Shown here piece by piece: positions 22,165 to 33,210 of a DNA stretch of 64,000 nt. The position numbers were made by a program, and so were the translations under genes. Origin of the DNA: Neopestalotiopsis rosae. Lineage: Eukaryota; Ascomycota; Sordariomycetes; Amphisphaeriales; Sporocadaceae. The notes under the pieces were generated by a model, which saw only the letters and a program-made list of their open reading frames with translations, was not told the origin of the DNA and made no database searches. The stretch is taken from positions 1,054,001 through 1,118,000 of the forward strand of contig JALGAS010000003.1 in assembly GCA_023078685.1 (NCBI GenBank), in the 5' to 3' direction. Each line of letters starts with the position of its first letter. The stretch's first letter is position 1.

Positions 22165-24108
22165 TCAGCAAAGTATGAAGGTCTTCTCCACCAGTAGTCC
22201 TCTTCTCCAATTCACGACAACCTCGCCGTGCATAATCCCATCAACATAGCTTTCTCCGATAAACTTGAAGTACCCAGGTGTATCGCTCGGCCGGAGAACG
22301 TAAGGGACGCACCCGCCAAATAATACGCAGACAATATCCCCCACTTGCATATTCTGAGATCCTAGACCAATGTGCCCGCTCTCCGTGACGAACTGACGTC
22401 GCCCAAAGCACGGCTGCTTTCTCCAACGAGATCGGCCAGACAGTTTCGGAGATGTCGCCATAAAGGTCCCGGCGGTTAGTACTGCAATGACAGATGACGG
22501 AAGTATTCTTCCATTAGTATTCATAGTCATGGGCTCTCCCACGAGTTCGGCTGGCTTGGTTGTATCTGTACTATCCAGGATTGGGGAAAGGGCCGTCACC
22601 TCGGAAAAGCGTAGGCCTTTGACGGCGAGATGGTCTTCATCACTCTGACGCACGCTCCACTCATGCTTCATTCCCGCAGAGGCTTGCCATTGGTGTAACT
22701 CGCCGAGTATGACTATGCCGTTGCTCTCCATGTCCCATCGGGGTACCCACGAAGGGAAATTTGGATCTTTGATCTCGCCGTGTTGGACATTGGACAGTAC
22801 TCCAAGGGATCCAGACTGTTGTATGAGCTTTCTGGCCACGGTTTTGTAGACGGTTTGCGTAGTGTAGGAGTAGTCTGCCGTCAAAAACAGAGTGTTGGAC
22901 ATGGAGTTGATTTCTGGCATATTCCGTCTTGCGTATTGAGAGGCAGTGACGAAGAGACCAGAGAGACAACTCGATATGTCCCAAAAGAGGGTTTCCATGG
23001 TAGCCCAGAGTTTCAATCGATGTGTAACCCACGTTAGCACAACTACTTTGAAGTAAAAGCCAGGACTGCCTGCCCCGTGGTCCAGCGTCGCAGACCATAT
23101 GCAAAGCAAAACTGCTCCTATAAGCAGAGAGGGCAGGTGTGCCTGGACGTTCAAGGACCCGAAGTTTGTGCTTGTCTTCGGCCGTCTGATGGGCACTTGT
23201 AATAAAGCATATACCTTGTCCCGAGGGTCGCTAGACTGAAAGTCCCGCGTCAACTGAAGCAATGATGGGATTGGACTGCGGGCAGCAAACACATTAATCC
23301 TGGCCATGAAAGCCATGACAAGCATGTTTCGTAGGCCGTTCGTCTTCAAGTGTGTCTGGATCAAAGAACTCAGAACATCAGAGAGAACAATCTTGCCCAC
23401 TACGTGGACAATTATATCCCAATCAATCTGATGGTCTCCCAGCAGGACCCGCGTTTTGGAACTGTTGGCAACTTCCTGTATCACCCAGATGCGACTGAAC
23501 CAAGGATTGTCAAAGAATAATGCCAACAGCCTCCAAAAGGGATCCGACTTCGCTGGCATTCTTGACCGGAATATCTTGGGCTTGACATGGACTCTCTTCG
23601 TCGCAGAGGGAATGAAATCGTAGAGCCGGCATTTTGGGTTTGTGATGGGCAGAGCATTCATCACTTTGGCTAGTATTGCGGCATCCGCTTCTGACATTGA
23701 GGAATGACGAGGTTGTATGAAGACGACAACGCTGAAAGCTTTCCAATATATGTGTCTCATCAATGAGACTTGCTTTTTCCGCTCCACGAGATCATTTTGG
23801 TTGATGCAAATCCCGTCTGCCCAGATGACGACTTGTTTTGTGGTTGTGCGTATACGACGCAGCGCCTCGTAAAGGTTCTCCGATATGTTCAGATTTCCCG
23901 TTCCACAGTGAATGAAATGGGTAGCTGCCCCGCGACCCCATACGTATGAAAGAGCCAGGAACTCAGGCAGAGGGTCTTCGAAGGTTTCGTGTCCGAGCCG
24001 ATGGACTTTGAGTTCGCAGGCTAGCGGATCATTTCCGGTACCAGGCTTCAGGTATATAAGCCTCACAGATCTCTCGTTGCCAAGAGAGACGTACTCGTAG
24101 TCTTGCAT
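22165..24108 (-). CDS. HET-domain protein with hydrophobic insertion
   Basis: Single exon, 647 residues from ATG 24108 (MQDYEYVSL). The longer frame upstream lacks an ATG. HET core: FLALSYVWG, NLYEALRRIR, VVIWADGICINQNDLVERKKQ, FWRLLALFFDNPWFSRIWVIQEVANS, then DPRDKVYALL. The usual LTADYS-type segment follows, but only after roughly 100 residues that include hydrophobic runs (LPSLLIGAVLLCIWSATL, FYFKVVVLTW) near residues 326-360. The C-terminus has the typical MQVGDIVCVLFGGCVPYVLRP and YKFIGESYVDGIM-type ending (here FKFIGESYVDGIMHGE). A non-self recognition or cell-death role is inferred. The insertion could be membrane-associated. Confidence 0.9.
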   Translation of the reverse strand: MQDYEYVSLGNERSVRLIYLKPGTGNDPLACELKVHRLGHETFEDPLPEFLALSYVWGRGAATHFIHCGTGNLNISENLYEALRRIRTTTKQVVIWADGICINQNDLVERKKQVSLMRHIYWKAFSVVVFIQPRHSSMSEADAAILAKVMNALPITNPKCRLYDFIPSATKRVHVKPKIFRSRMPAKSDPFWRLLALFFDNPWFSRIWVIQEVANSSKTRVLLGDHQIDWDIIVHVVGKIVLSDVLSSLIQTHLKTNGLRNMLVMAFMARINVFAARSPIPSLLQLTRDFQSSDPRDKVYALLQVPIRRPKTSTNFGSLNVQAHLPSLLIGAVLLCIWSATLDHGAGSPGFYFKVVVLTWVTHRLKLWATMETLFWDISSCLSGLFVTASQYARRNMPEINSMSNTLFLTADYSYTTQTVYKTVARKLIQQSGSLGVLSNVQHGEIKDPNFPSWVPRWDMESNGIVILGELHQWQASAGMKHEWSVRQSDEDHLAVKGLRFSEVTALSPILDSTDTTKPAELVGEPMTMNTNGRILPSSVIAVLTAGTFMATSPKLSGRSRWRKQPCFGRRQFVTESGHIGLGSQNMQVGDIVCVLFGGCVPYVLRPSDTPGYFKFIGESYVDGIMHGEVVVNWRRGLLVEKTFILC

Positions 24109-25392
24109 ATTGATTATGACGCAACTCAATAATTCAAAAGTCCAGTCAGCCGCTTCAGGCTGCTCTTGTAGGATCTTGAAGAAGGAAAAATAGAATTTTC
24201 ATGGAGGACGATACGTTGGCTGGATGGAGATCAGACTACTATAGGTATGAATGAGGCAGCCCTTGGGGAATATCAAGCGATGCACTGCCACTGAATTATG
24301 TGGCTGTGTCACATACCGTAAAACCAGATTCGCACATTTCTCCTCACCCCGCTTTATGGGCAGGTGCTTCACCTTGAGGCATTCCGCAAAACACAATATT
24401 ACAATCATGTATAGATGATTATATTGAGAACTCCGGGTAAAATGTACCTTTGACCACCGAAAAGTCCATCTGAATGTCAACTTCTACTATCCTGAGTGAC
24501 CGTCATGTGGAAGAGCTGATCTAAAGTTGTCCGAGGGGCTTGTGGCTCAAAACTATCGCTCACCTCGACCTGCAGGGGACCCTTGTCCCGCATTATCGGG
24601 CTGATCTGCCTCTCTTGGCCACTGCCATAATATAGTCTTGGAACCTCTTTGCCGTCATCCAGACAGATATCTCGAACGACCACCTTCACCTCCTCTTCTC
24701 AGCAGATGTTCAGGAGGTTTTATGCACGTATTAAGAAGGCAGCCGTGTATTGAATTCATATCGGCGTTTACAGCGAGTTCATTCAACCCAGCCTCAAGCC
24801 TCCCCAACCGAAAGGAGAAAGAAGGTAAAAGATAATCCATGGTTCAAGACAGAAATGGCACTGAATTCGGCCGAGCTAACGCTTCTAATACGGCACTCAA
24901 CATAATGGGCCGCAATCTGGCATTGCATCATTCGGTGATACAAGACGAACGCTGGAATACGCATGTAAGCCGCACAATCGTATCATTTTTGACGTCATAT
25001 CAGCACTCTTGTATGTTGGTTTCGTATACTCGTGCCCTTTCGAGGGCCACTCAATACCTGATGTGGCAAATGGTCTTTAGATTCAATCATATCATCTCGC
25101 AAGGTGTCGTAAAGCTAGTAATCGGGCACACGACTTCCGCTTGAAATGCCGACGACGACATACATTAGCGGCACTTGCCCTTGACACTTTGCCCCATCGA
25201 ATATGGATCCATGAAATCTAAGTGATCCACGATAAGGGAACAACTGGAACGATAAATACTTGCGTCAGCCATCCATTATGTACAATATTCACATCTACCT
25301 GTTGCACTGCAGGACAGAAAAGCTTCCTGGCCCGAGAAGTCAACCAACTTTGCAATTCCATCTTCATTCTCTAGTAATAAAAACATTACAAA
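24109..25392. other. Intergenic, divergent promoters
   Basis: Lies between the HET gene (minus) and the methyltransferase (plus). Short frames only; none recognised. Confidence 0.5.
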
Positions 25393-26442
25393 ATGTCCGC
25401 CACTACTACGACTACTGAAAAAGTAATAAAGCAACACCCTACATGGGGAGCTGGTGCGGCCAAGAGTAGCCCTGGCTTTTGGAAATCATATATTGCAGCT
25501 AGACCTGATCCACCGAATGATTTTTTCGACCTCATTCACGAGTACCACATCAGCCATGGCGACTCCGGGAGGAGTGTCGCACACGACGTGGGTACAGGTC
25601 CTGGCAACATTGCCGAGAAGCTCCTCCGCCACTTCGACCACGTCGTGGGCTCGGATGTGAACGAAAAGGCCCTAGCAGAGGCTCCGTCTCTGATACCCGT
25701 CGAAAGTATGAGGCGCATGACGCTGATTCATTCGCCCGCGGAGCAGCTCGCCTCGAGCACTATTTCCGCACAAGCCCGCAAGGGGGAAACGGACCTGGTC
25801 CTTGCTGCCGAGTGCATTCCTCTGCTTGATGCGCCCAAGGCGCTCGAAACGTTCAACGCTTTGCTCCGCCCCGGCGGTACTTTGGCCATTTACTTTTATG
25901 GCCGGCCCATCTTCACGGGCGACGGCGCGGACGAGCTCAACGACTTGTACGAGCGCGCGGCCACCCGTCTCTGTCAGCTACAGTGGCCGATCAAGGGGAC
26001 GCCGGACGAGCCCTTTCAATTCAGCGCCATTGAGACACTGCACAGCTATCTTGACAACGTCGCCTTTCCTCAGGATACCTGGGACAATGTCACCAGATAC
26101 AAATGGAACTCGGATGTTCCGCTCGTCTTCAGCTCCCTGGACGGCTATGATTTCGACGTTGAGCGCGTCGACCGTACAACGTCGGCCGAGATTACCAAGG
26201 AAATTATTGATCGCGACTTCTGGGCTGAGGACTGGGACATTGATCGTGTCACGGCCTTTATCCTTTCCCTCTACGTCGGGATTCGAGAAAAAGCTGGCGA
26301 CAAGTATACCGAGGTCGAAAGCCTGCTGGCAGAACTAGAATCAGCTCTGGGTGGCCCCGGGGCTTCAAGAAAGGTTTCCTTTCCAGTGGTTCTGCTCCTA
26401 GCTACCAAAAAGAGTAGAATCAGCATCGTGAACAGAATTTAA
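25393..26442 (+). CDS. Class I SAM-dependent methyltransferase (trans-aconitate methyltransferase-like)
   Basis: Single exon, 349 residues, with ATG in AAAATGTCC context. Motif I is HDVGTGPGNIAEKLL, followed by the acidic loop VVGSDVNEKAL, and LVLAAECIPLLDAPKALETFNALLRPGGTLAIYFYG covers motifs II/III. This arrangement is typical of the Methyltransf_11/25 group, and in fungi the closest named relatives are trans-aconitate 3-methyltransferase-like proteins. It would transfer methyl from S-adenosylmethionine to a small molecule; the acceptor is unknown. It looks intact. Confidence 0.9.
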   Translation: MSATTTTTEKVIKQHPTWGAGAAKSSPGFWKSYIAARPDPPNDFFDLIHEYHISHGDSGRSVAHDVGTGPGNIAEKLLRHFDHVVGSDVNEKALAEAPSLIPVESMRRMTLIHSPAEQLASSTISAQARKGETDLVLAAECIPLLDAPKALETFNALLRPGGTLAIYFYGRPIFTGDGADELNDLYERAATRLCQLQWPIKGTPDEPFQFSAIETLHSYLDNVAFPQDTWDNVTRYKWNSDVPLVFSSLDGYDFDVERVDRTTSAEITKEIIDRDFWAEDWDIDRVTAFILSLYVGIREKAGDKYTEVESLLAELESALGGPGASRKVSFPVVLLLATKKSRISIVNRI

Positions 26443-26981
26443 TAATGGCAAACCATTTGTTCAGCGAATGACAAACAGGAGGTCTCAAGTCGCGTGATCA
26501 CACATTGGAATGTACGTCTCGTGTAGTAGCTTGAGCTTAAACGTTGGCGCGTCCACGTGTAACGTTGAATCTTGTACGCGCAGACAATTTGGTCGAGAAG
26601 GTTCTTCCCGTACAACGCTAACGGCCGCATCCCCAACGATGAATTTCCGCGAGGTTCGGGTGTTGCCTGGAGCCAAGTTGAATTTTTTGTACCTGATATA
26701 GTGATTCTCTAGTGTTAGTGTTAGTTCATTCATTGCAGCTTCAATTGTATGTTTAGCAGTGGACTTCCACTATATTCCGATTTTCGAAGATTGATATTCC
26801 CCTTTTGGACTTGTCAAGTGAAGGGCGCGGATCGGCCCGGCCAGACAACGTCTAATCGCCCTTTCTTAGCCACGCACATAAAAAATCGCGAATGAAAAAC
26901 AACTTTCATATCACATTCCTAAGGTGCTAACTGCGACTGGTTCTGTTTTCACAAACACAAACAAACCTCGAATAGGACGAA
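26443..26981. other. Intergenic, nothing recognised
   Basis: Contains the 3' flank of the methyltransferase and the promoter of the acetyltransferase. No gene seen. Confidence 0.5.
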
Positions 26982-27578
26982 ATGGCTAGCCACGAAAAGA
27001 GCACGCGACCTTATCGGCTTCGGTCTTTACTTCCTGGTGATATCGGCCACATTGTTTCTCGGCATGGTACCATTGTAAGTACTGATTTAACGTTTTCTTT
27101 GTGATACTATCATCAAACTATTCGTTCATAGATGGTAACATGTGGACAGTACGCAAATGAATACGGCTGGGATATCACCTTTGAGTCTACAGTCGCTCGG
27201 TTGGGCGCCGATATGATCGATTTCTTCGATCCCTCACTGGAGTGTTGCTGGGTTGCTGAGTCCGTTGCAGACTCGAGTTTTCTGGGCTGTGTAGCTGTCT
27301 TGAAAGACCGTCGCGATCAGACCGCTGCACAATTACGACTCTTGCTTGTGGAGGAGGGTGCTCGAGGTATGGGACTAGGCTCTCAGCTGATCAAGGAGTG
27401 TGTGGACTTTGCCCGAGCGAAAGGTTATCAGAAGGTGGTACTGTTTACGATGAGCATCTTGGTGGGAGCAAGGCGATTGTACGAGCGTGCAGGATTCGAG
27501 CTGGTCCAGTCCGACCCAGAAAAAGATATTTGGGGAAACAAATTGGTCAATGAAGTCTGGGAGCTCCGGCTCTCATAA
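26982..27578 (+). CDS. GNAT-family N-acetyltransferase
   Basis: Two exons, 26982-27074 and 27132-27578 (intron GTAAGT..TTCATAG), 179 residues, frame kept. The N-terminal YRLRSLLPGDIGHIVSRHG and ANEYGWDITFE match the fungal/bacterial acetyltransferases often found fused to MarR regulators. The acetyl-CoA-binding motif A is LRLLLVEEGARGMGLGSQLI, followed by DFARAKGYQKVVLFT and RRLYERAGFELV (motif B). No MarR domain is present. It probably acetylates a small amine or antibiotic-like molecule; the substrate is unknown. Confidence 0.92.
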
Positions 27579-28123
27579 TAACATGAGAGAGTATATAAGG
27601 CCCGCATGCGTTTCTTACAGAATGCTACTTCTGGGGCTGTTTACTCGCAACTTTGACCCTTTGGTAGGCTGCAAATTTCGTTTTGGTGGGACTTGACGTA
27701 GCGAAGTGAGACAGGTAGGCAAAGGCTGCGTTCCAGATCATACTGTAATCGCTCTATGTCTAGCCGTTTTCTTTCACTGTATGGAATGTGTAATTGAAAT
27801 TTTCAAAAATGCGAGACATACGAAGAACCAAAAAAAAACTTCATGCAAATCTTGTTATCTACGCCATCAACATCAACATGAAAATTGCATATAATATGAA
27901 CGTGTCCTTCTAAGCTTTTGAAAAGTGTAGCTGGCTCGAGCCCATCTTTACCCCAGATGCTCGCGACACCGGTAATTAGTTTCAAGGAACTTGCTCCGTC
28001 TATGTTCGTCAGAACATAAGTTTTTACGTATATTCTATTCAACCTAACGTACAGTGAAAGGTGACTAGGAACAGCAGCAACAAGGTTCTTCCTACTCTAT
28101 CGATTTGAAAATCTACAGTATCT
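27579..28123. other. Intergenic, nothing recognised
   Basis: Spacer between two plus-strand genes. Includes an A-rich run (AACCAAAAAAAAAC) near 27825. Confidence 0.5.
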
Positions 28124-29428
28124 ATGAGGTCCTCACTTCTTTTAGCAGCGGTGGCTGTGGTGGCGGCTGGAGTTGAAGCCATAGCCATTTCTTCCAATAC
28201 AACATCTGTCTTGCTTCCATCTACGACTAGGCGCAGAGGTTGTGGTCGTTTGTCTTCTTCTGGCGCCTCTCCGCCAGTCTCTATAGATGCTCCTGATGCG
28301 ACTTCTGCAGCTTCTCTTTCAACATTATCGTTGACCACTGACACGGTTTCTCCTGGAAAGACATTGGCAACTGCCGCTTCAACCTCGATTGATAATACCA
28401 AATCCAACACCACCTCAACTGAATCCAATACAGAGGCGTCTGAAACAGTCTCTGCCACTATATCCGGAACTGGGTCCAACACTGAAGCTTCTCCACTGGT
28501 CTCTTCGTCTCTCTCGACAACCGATCCTACTACTATTGAACCGACGGGGATAGTCCTTCCTACTCTCATTACGACTGATTCCACCTCAGAAAGTTCTACC
28601 ACGACCGTTCCGACTATCAGTTCCACTGAATCCAGTACTGATACTGCTATTTTGGATTCTTCTACTGTCTCTGTCATAGATTTCAGCACTGGAACTTCTA
28701 CGGAAATCACATCTTCCATGACTGGGGCTTCCACGACGGTTGTTTCTGAATCCGCTGCAACTGACTCGGCGTCTTTGGCAACAACAGCCACCTCAACCAC
28801 AACAACCCCAACTTGTGTGAGTACTCCTTAGCTGAATTTCGTAAACCTCCCACACTAAGTCCTAATTAGGCACCTATCAATACCGTCAATGGTGATTTTG
28901 AAGCTGGCCCATCAGATTGGACTTTCACGGGCAATGGTGCAATCATATTGAATGGCGACGATTATGATTACACACCTTATGGCAATTATTATGCGTAAGT
29001 ACACCATGTCTTTCAACATAGGGCTCTCAGCGTGAGACTTGCTAAATCTTTATATCTCTGCGCGGGACAGGAAACTCGCCGGCATCGTGGACACTACATC
29101 GGTCATGTCTCAGGCTGTTGCCAATGTTGCTCCTAGTGCCACCTTGTCAATCGACTATCGATTAACAGGTTTGTGGGACGACACGGCATCATGCACGCTT
29201 ACCGCCACCTATGCCGATATCACACTTGGATCCATGACGTTCAATATCAACAGCGCGGCGGCCACGGGTTGGCAAACTGCAACATGGTCCGCGATCGTCG
29301 ATATGCCGGCATCAGGCACATTAGCGATTTCCTGGGGGCAATGCAGCAGCATGAATAGTAACATTGTCCTCGATAATGTTTTTCTCATTAGTAGCTGCCC
29401 TGAAGATGGTCCTGTACCCAGTCTGTGA
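28124..29428 (+). CDS. Secreted Ser/Thr-rich protein with CenC-like C-terminal module
   Basis: Three exons (28124-28816, 28870-28994, 29071-29428) give 391 residues, with junctions in frame. A signal peptide is clear (RSSLLLAAVAVVAAGVEA). Residues about 25-225 are dominated by Ser and Thr, as in heavily O-glycosylated cell-wall stalks. The C-terminal part begins CAPINTVNGDFEAG and SDWTFTGNGA and ends IVLDNVFLISSC, resembling CenC-type carbohydrate-binding modules found on many fungal wall proteins. There is no hydrophobic C-terminal tail, so GPI anchoring is not predicted. It is probably an adhesin-like or wall-associated secreted protein. The antisense strand of the Ser/Thr region is also open but is a shadow. 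Confidence 0.85.
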
Positions 29429-30015
29429 AAAGATATACGGTATTCTCATTGATCTCATCTGATGTACATCGACCCCGTGAACGAAGATATAGGGCTTTTT
29501 GGGTGGTATTATGTGGACGAAAAGAGAGCCCTTCTCTTTACTAGATTATTTTCTATGTACACTATGCTCATTGTTTTTGTGCAGCAATTCCCTAAGTCCT
29601 GTAACAAGAACAACAAGAATAATATTAATTACGATATTAAAATCTTACAAAACGATATATGCCAATCATTCTTCATTGCGGGTACGAAGCGCCCACTCTC
29701 TAGATTTGGCCCAGGAGCTAGAAGGTAGTATAAAAATACAAACGTTAACATCGACATCTGTTTCTGAACAAGGGCGGAGTGAATGACTCTGGGTATACTC
29801 GATAGCAATAGCCACCATACTCGAAATTAATTTTACAGGATGACTTCTGTGGACCATTCCACGTGCACCAAAATGCGAAATTTGGGCTCAGAGGAGGATA
29901 TGGCGCCACGTGAGTTATTCAAGGCGTAATTTGACTCGTTTCCATGCGGAACAAAGAATCATCTCACCTGTTGTCTCCTTTTCAAAGTTTGACTGCAGTA
30001 TAGCAAAAGTTATAC
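29429..30015. other. Intergenic between convergent genes
   Basis: AT-rich 3' flanks; no gene seen. Confidence 0.5.
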
Positions 30016-31410
30016 CTAATCAAACTCGAGCGGATACCAAGAGACGGTCTCCGTTGCATCGTCTCCAACCTCTATATGGTAGTAGTTTTTAGCGTTTTCG
30101 TCATATGTCCAATAATCGTCAGGGAATGGCAGGCCTTCGCTGTCCGACGACCGAATAGATGCTTGATCAATCGTCTGACAGAAATCCCAGGTATCCATCT
30201 CATTATGATGACCAGGCTCTTGTTCGCGATTGTCGGACTCCGCGACACCCTGACTGATGATGGTCGTTGTAGCATTTGTATATTGTGTCTCGGGAATGTA
30301 GAGGTCTCCACCGTCTCGTAGCGGCGAGATGAGTGCATTCGGGAGATCTGCAGGATATTGCGCTTGAGCAAGATTGGGGACTTCGTCTTTTCTTACAGTA
30401 ACTCCATCCCCTCCACCAAGTCTCTCCAATGGATGCTCAGTCTCTTTGTGGCTTGGTGTGCCTAAAGACGAGACTTCTTGTGCAGTGCATACTTGGTTAT
30501 CTGTCCCCGTAATTTCAATAGCAGAATCTTGCCCCATACACGGGTCGTTCCTTGAAGCAGCATTCTGCAATTCCGCAGATCTATTCCGGAGTCGGCACTC
30601 GTGTGACAAAGTAGCAATTGGTGTAGTTATTATTTGCGCAGATGCAACATCTCCGGAAGCATCTTCGGAAGCATGTGGGATGAGAGGTACTCGTTCTTCG
30701 CTGCGATGCACCTTGACTTCATTCGAGTCAGGAAGGAGCCGGCGAATATCAACGATATTTTTTGGTTCATCCAATCGAACAGGGGGCTTGTCCTGCGACT
30801 TCCCCTCTGCACACTGACTGCTCGAGGCTCGAGACAATCGTCTCAGACTCTCTATTTTGGAACGCCACGTCCGGCTGCATGCATATACTGCTTTTCTGGG
30901 CAGTGCTTTTCCATCCCGTTTTGACAATGTGTTGGAGTATTCCCGTATGTGGTCTTCGAGCAACGAGAGCTCCGCTGACGGCCGATTCGGACTGAACAGA
31001 ATGGACTCTTCATTATCGACAATCTGGTGGACGCTTTCGAAACGTTGTGTCTGCCCGAAGACTGTGAATTCGATGCATACGAAATCTGTTTTGGGCCTCA
31101 AAAAGTCGTGGGTATCACACCAAGTCTCAAGGAAAGCCCTTCCCACAAGGCTTCTTGTTGCTTGGGGGACTAAGGAAACTGAGACTGGCTCATCATCGTC
31201 AACATTGGAGAAATTATGTCGTTGATCGACTTCGGGAAGATATTGAATCGATCGGATATTTATGCAGAAGGTCCGAGGAGTCTATGCTTGGTCAGATGGA
31301 GAAGGTCACTCAAGCCGTGTTTTGCTCACAACAGTATCAACACCGCTGTCGCTTTGGGGTGGTCTACACCCTGCAACTCGGAGAACGAGGTTGGACCAGA
31401 TGCTTCTCAT
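30016..31410 (-). CDS. Hypothetical protein, 448 residues, no known domain
   Basis: Predicted from two exons, 31410-31330 and 31281-30016, with a 48-base intron (GTGAGC, branch TCTGACC, acceptor GCATAG) that keeps frame. The N-terminus reads MRSIWSNLVLRVAGC. A conserved-looking front half (INIRSIQYLPEV, VPQATRSLVGRAFLETWCDTHDF, CIEFTVFGQTQRFESV) is followed by a hydrophilic, Ser/Glu/Arg-rich, probably disordered middle and an acidic Trp/Tyr-containing end (DDYWTYDENAKNYYHIEVGDD). No signal peptide or membrane segment was seen. I do not recognise the family. The ATG at 31410 was chosen because it is the only start that splices in frame; an internal start is possible. Confidence 0.65.
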
Positions 31411-32084
31411 GATAAGTATACGGTCCAGCTGTTGGCATCATTACCTTGACGTTCAATTTTGGTAGCGAACACCGTTGAAGTTGATGCTGAGATCGTCTCG
31501 GGGGTAGTGGAATTGAGGCCTTTCAGGAGTGGGGACCATTTCTAAGCTGAGGTGTTGAGAAGCATGCAGGCCTTGGACCAGCATCTACTCAGGCGATAAG
31601 GGGCTGCCTAGGCCCAAGCAAGAAGTTTTGGTAGGCATTCACATACCTCGCCAGCGTGAGGACAATTGTTGGGCAAATCTCGTCACAAAGCCTTTCGTGT
31701 GTCGTGTAATCAATTAGGGGGGCTTGCTCAGAAAGTAAGCCACCTTCGGCTACGTCGCGCATGGAAGCAGGACGCATATGCCGCTAAACCATTTCAATAC
31801 ATGGCATTCAGCTCAAGCCACCTGCATGTGATCCCTCTCGGAGAAAGTACCCAAAGCACAGCACTGCCGCTCAGACTGCATACCTAGGCATTGAGGCGGT
31901 CGCTATGGGAAGAAATTTGACTCGTTGTATGAACGCTGTCGTAGTCGTCGGGCAACGATGCTATCAATTGCATGTAGCATTGAAAGTCCAGCCTGACGAC
32001 CAGGAATTCAGAATATAAGTCGGGCTGTTGCGTGCTTTTGGGTCATTGTGACATGGTCAATGTGGTCACTGCCGCACAACGTCA
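31411..32084. other. Intergenic, divergent promoter region
   Basis: No gene recognised between the hypothetical protein (minus) and the DUF6594 gene (plus). Confidence 0.5.
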
Positions 32085-33210
32085 ATGGCGAGTCACGATC
32101 CTTCGCATCCAGCGCGACAGCCCGAAGGTTACGTGAAATTGGCCAAATTCATGGTGAAGCGAGATCACGTTATTTTGGCGAAATACCGTAATCTTGCAAT
32201 CCGTGATTTATTGTATCTTCAAGCGGAGCTCTGCGATATTGAATATAGACTGCAAGATCAAGAGAGTGCCGATGCAAATTCTGCGGACGAGAAACAATAT
32301 TATGATCGTGAATGGTGGCTCCTGCAAAGTGCAGAGCAGCGGGGTTTAGGAGGCGAGCACTGGAAGCTGGTGTTGTGCATGCGGGAAAAATTGCGAGAAT
32401 ACTGTGAGTACAAAGCGCCTGTCCTCTCCACACAATTGGTCTGCATGGGAATATGTCGAATAACGAGCCCCTGGGTTTCTAGACAGCGCAATCGAGCAGT
32501 ATCGGTCGGTAGCTTCAATTCCAGCGCCGACAGAGCAACGGCGAAAGGCACTCCATACCTACATGGAGAGCAAGTCGTTAGGCGGCGATTGCGGGTTTCT
32601 TGGGCGAGATCTCGGTGGCTATTCCCCGCACACGTCGTTGTTCGATGCCAGCCGCTTAGAGGATCTCCTTTCCCTAGGCGGGGGACCGACCGAAGACGAC
32701 TTCGTATCCCTGGCATTAATGGGGCCAGCTTTGCAGCTGTTCAACTCCATATGGAAATATGTCAAGGTATGTGTCTGCCACGACGTAGAATTTCCATGAC
32801 TTCATCAGCTCATAACTCCTCTTTGTAAGAAACCCACCCAGCACGAAGGTGGGCCAGAGGACGGGGAGCGAACATCGTTGTACCACTATAGCGGCCAACA
32901 CGTCCGTGTCGCCGTTGACATTCTTGGTGCTGTTTTTTCATCGCTCGTCCCTACAGCCGCAATCATAACGCTGTTCTTCGTCAAAGACATGCTGAAACGG
33001 CTGGGTCTTGTCTGTATTTTCACCCTCGTATTCGCCATCTGTATGTCGTTAGCCACAAGATCAAAGCGTTCAGAATTGATCGCGGCAACAGCAGCGTGAG
33101 TAGTACCCTGCTTGTCTAGCTCAATTGGCAGTTCTCTAGCGCTCTCAACTGACAAAGTGAATAGGTTTTGTAGCGTTCAAGTCGTTTTTGTTGGGACAAC
33201 CAGCGACTAG
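32085..33210 (+). CDS. DUF6594-family membrane protein
   Basis: Four exons (32085-32403, 32483-32766, 32830-33095, 33165-33210) give 304 residues, all joined in frame with good sites (for example GTGAGT..GGGTTTCTAG). The N-terminus (EGYVKLAKFMVKRDHVILAKYRNLAIRDLLYLQAEL) is the hallmark of this fungal family. A middle region follows with SAIEQYRSVASIPAP and GGDCGFLGRDLGGY. The C-terminus has hydrophobic segments (VDILGAVFSSLVPTAAIITLFF, GLVCIFTLVFAICMSLA) and ends in FCSVQVVFVGT. The biochemical function of the family is not known; a membrane-anchored cytosolic protein is inferred. Confidence 0.88.

Noticed and set aside
21123..26442. Secondary-metabolite cluster (haloperoxidase, methyltransferase, with 2OG oxygenase and NmrA nearby)
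   Set aside because: No polyketide, non-ribosomal peptide, terpene or other backbone enzyme is present, and HET/F-box genes are interspersed.
28039..28800. 253-codon Val/Glu-rich minus-strand frame
   Set aside because: It is the antisense of the Ser/Thr-rich exon; repeated Ser/Thr codons keep the opposite strand open.
33116..33160. A-box-like AGCTCAATTGGCAG suggesting a tRNA
   Set aside because: It lies in an intron of the DUF6594 gene and no B box or acceptor pairing follows.
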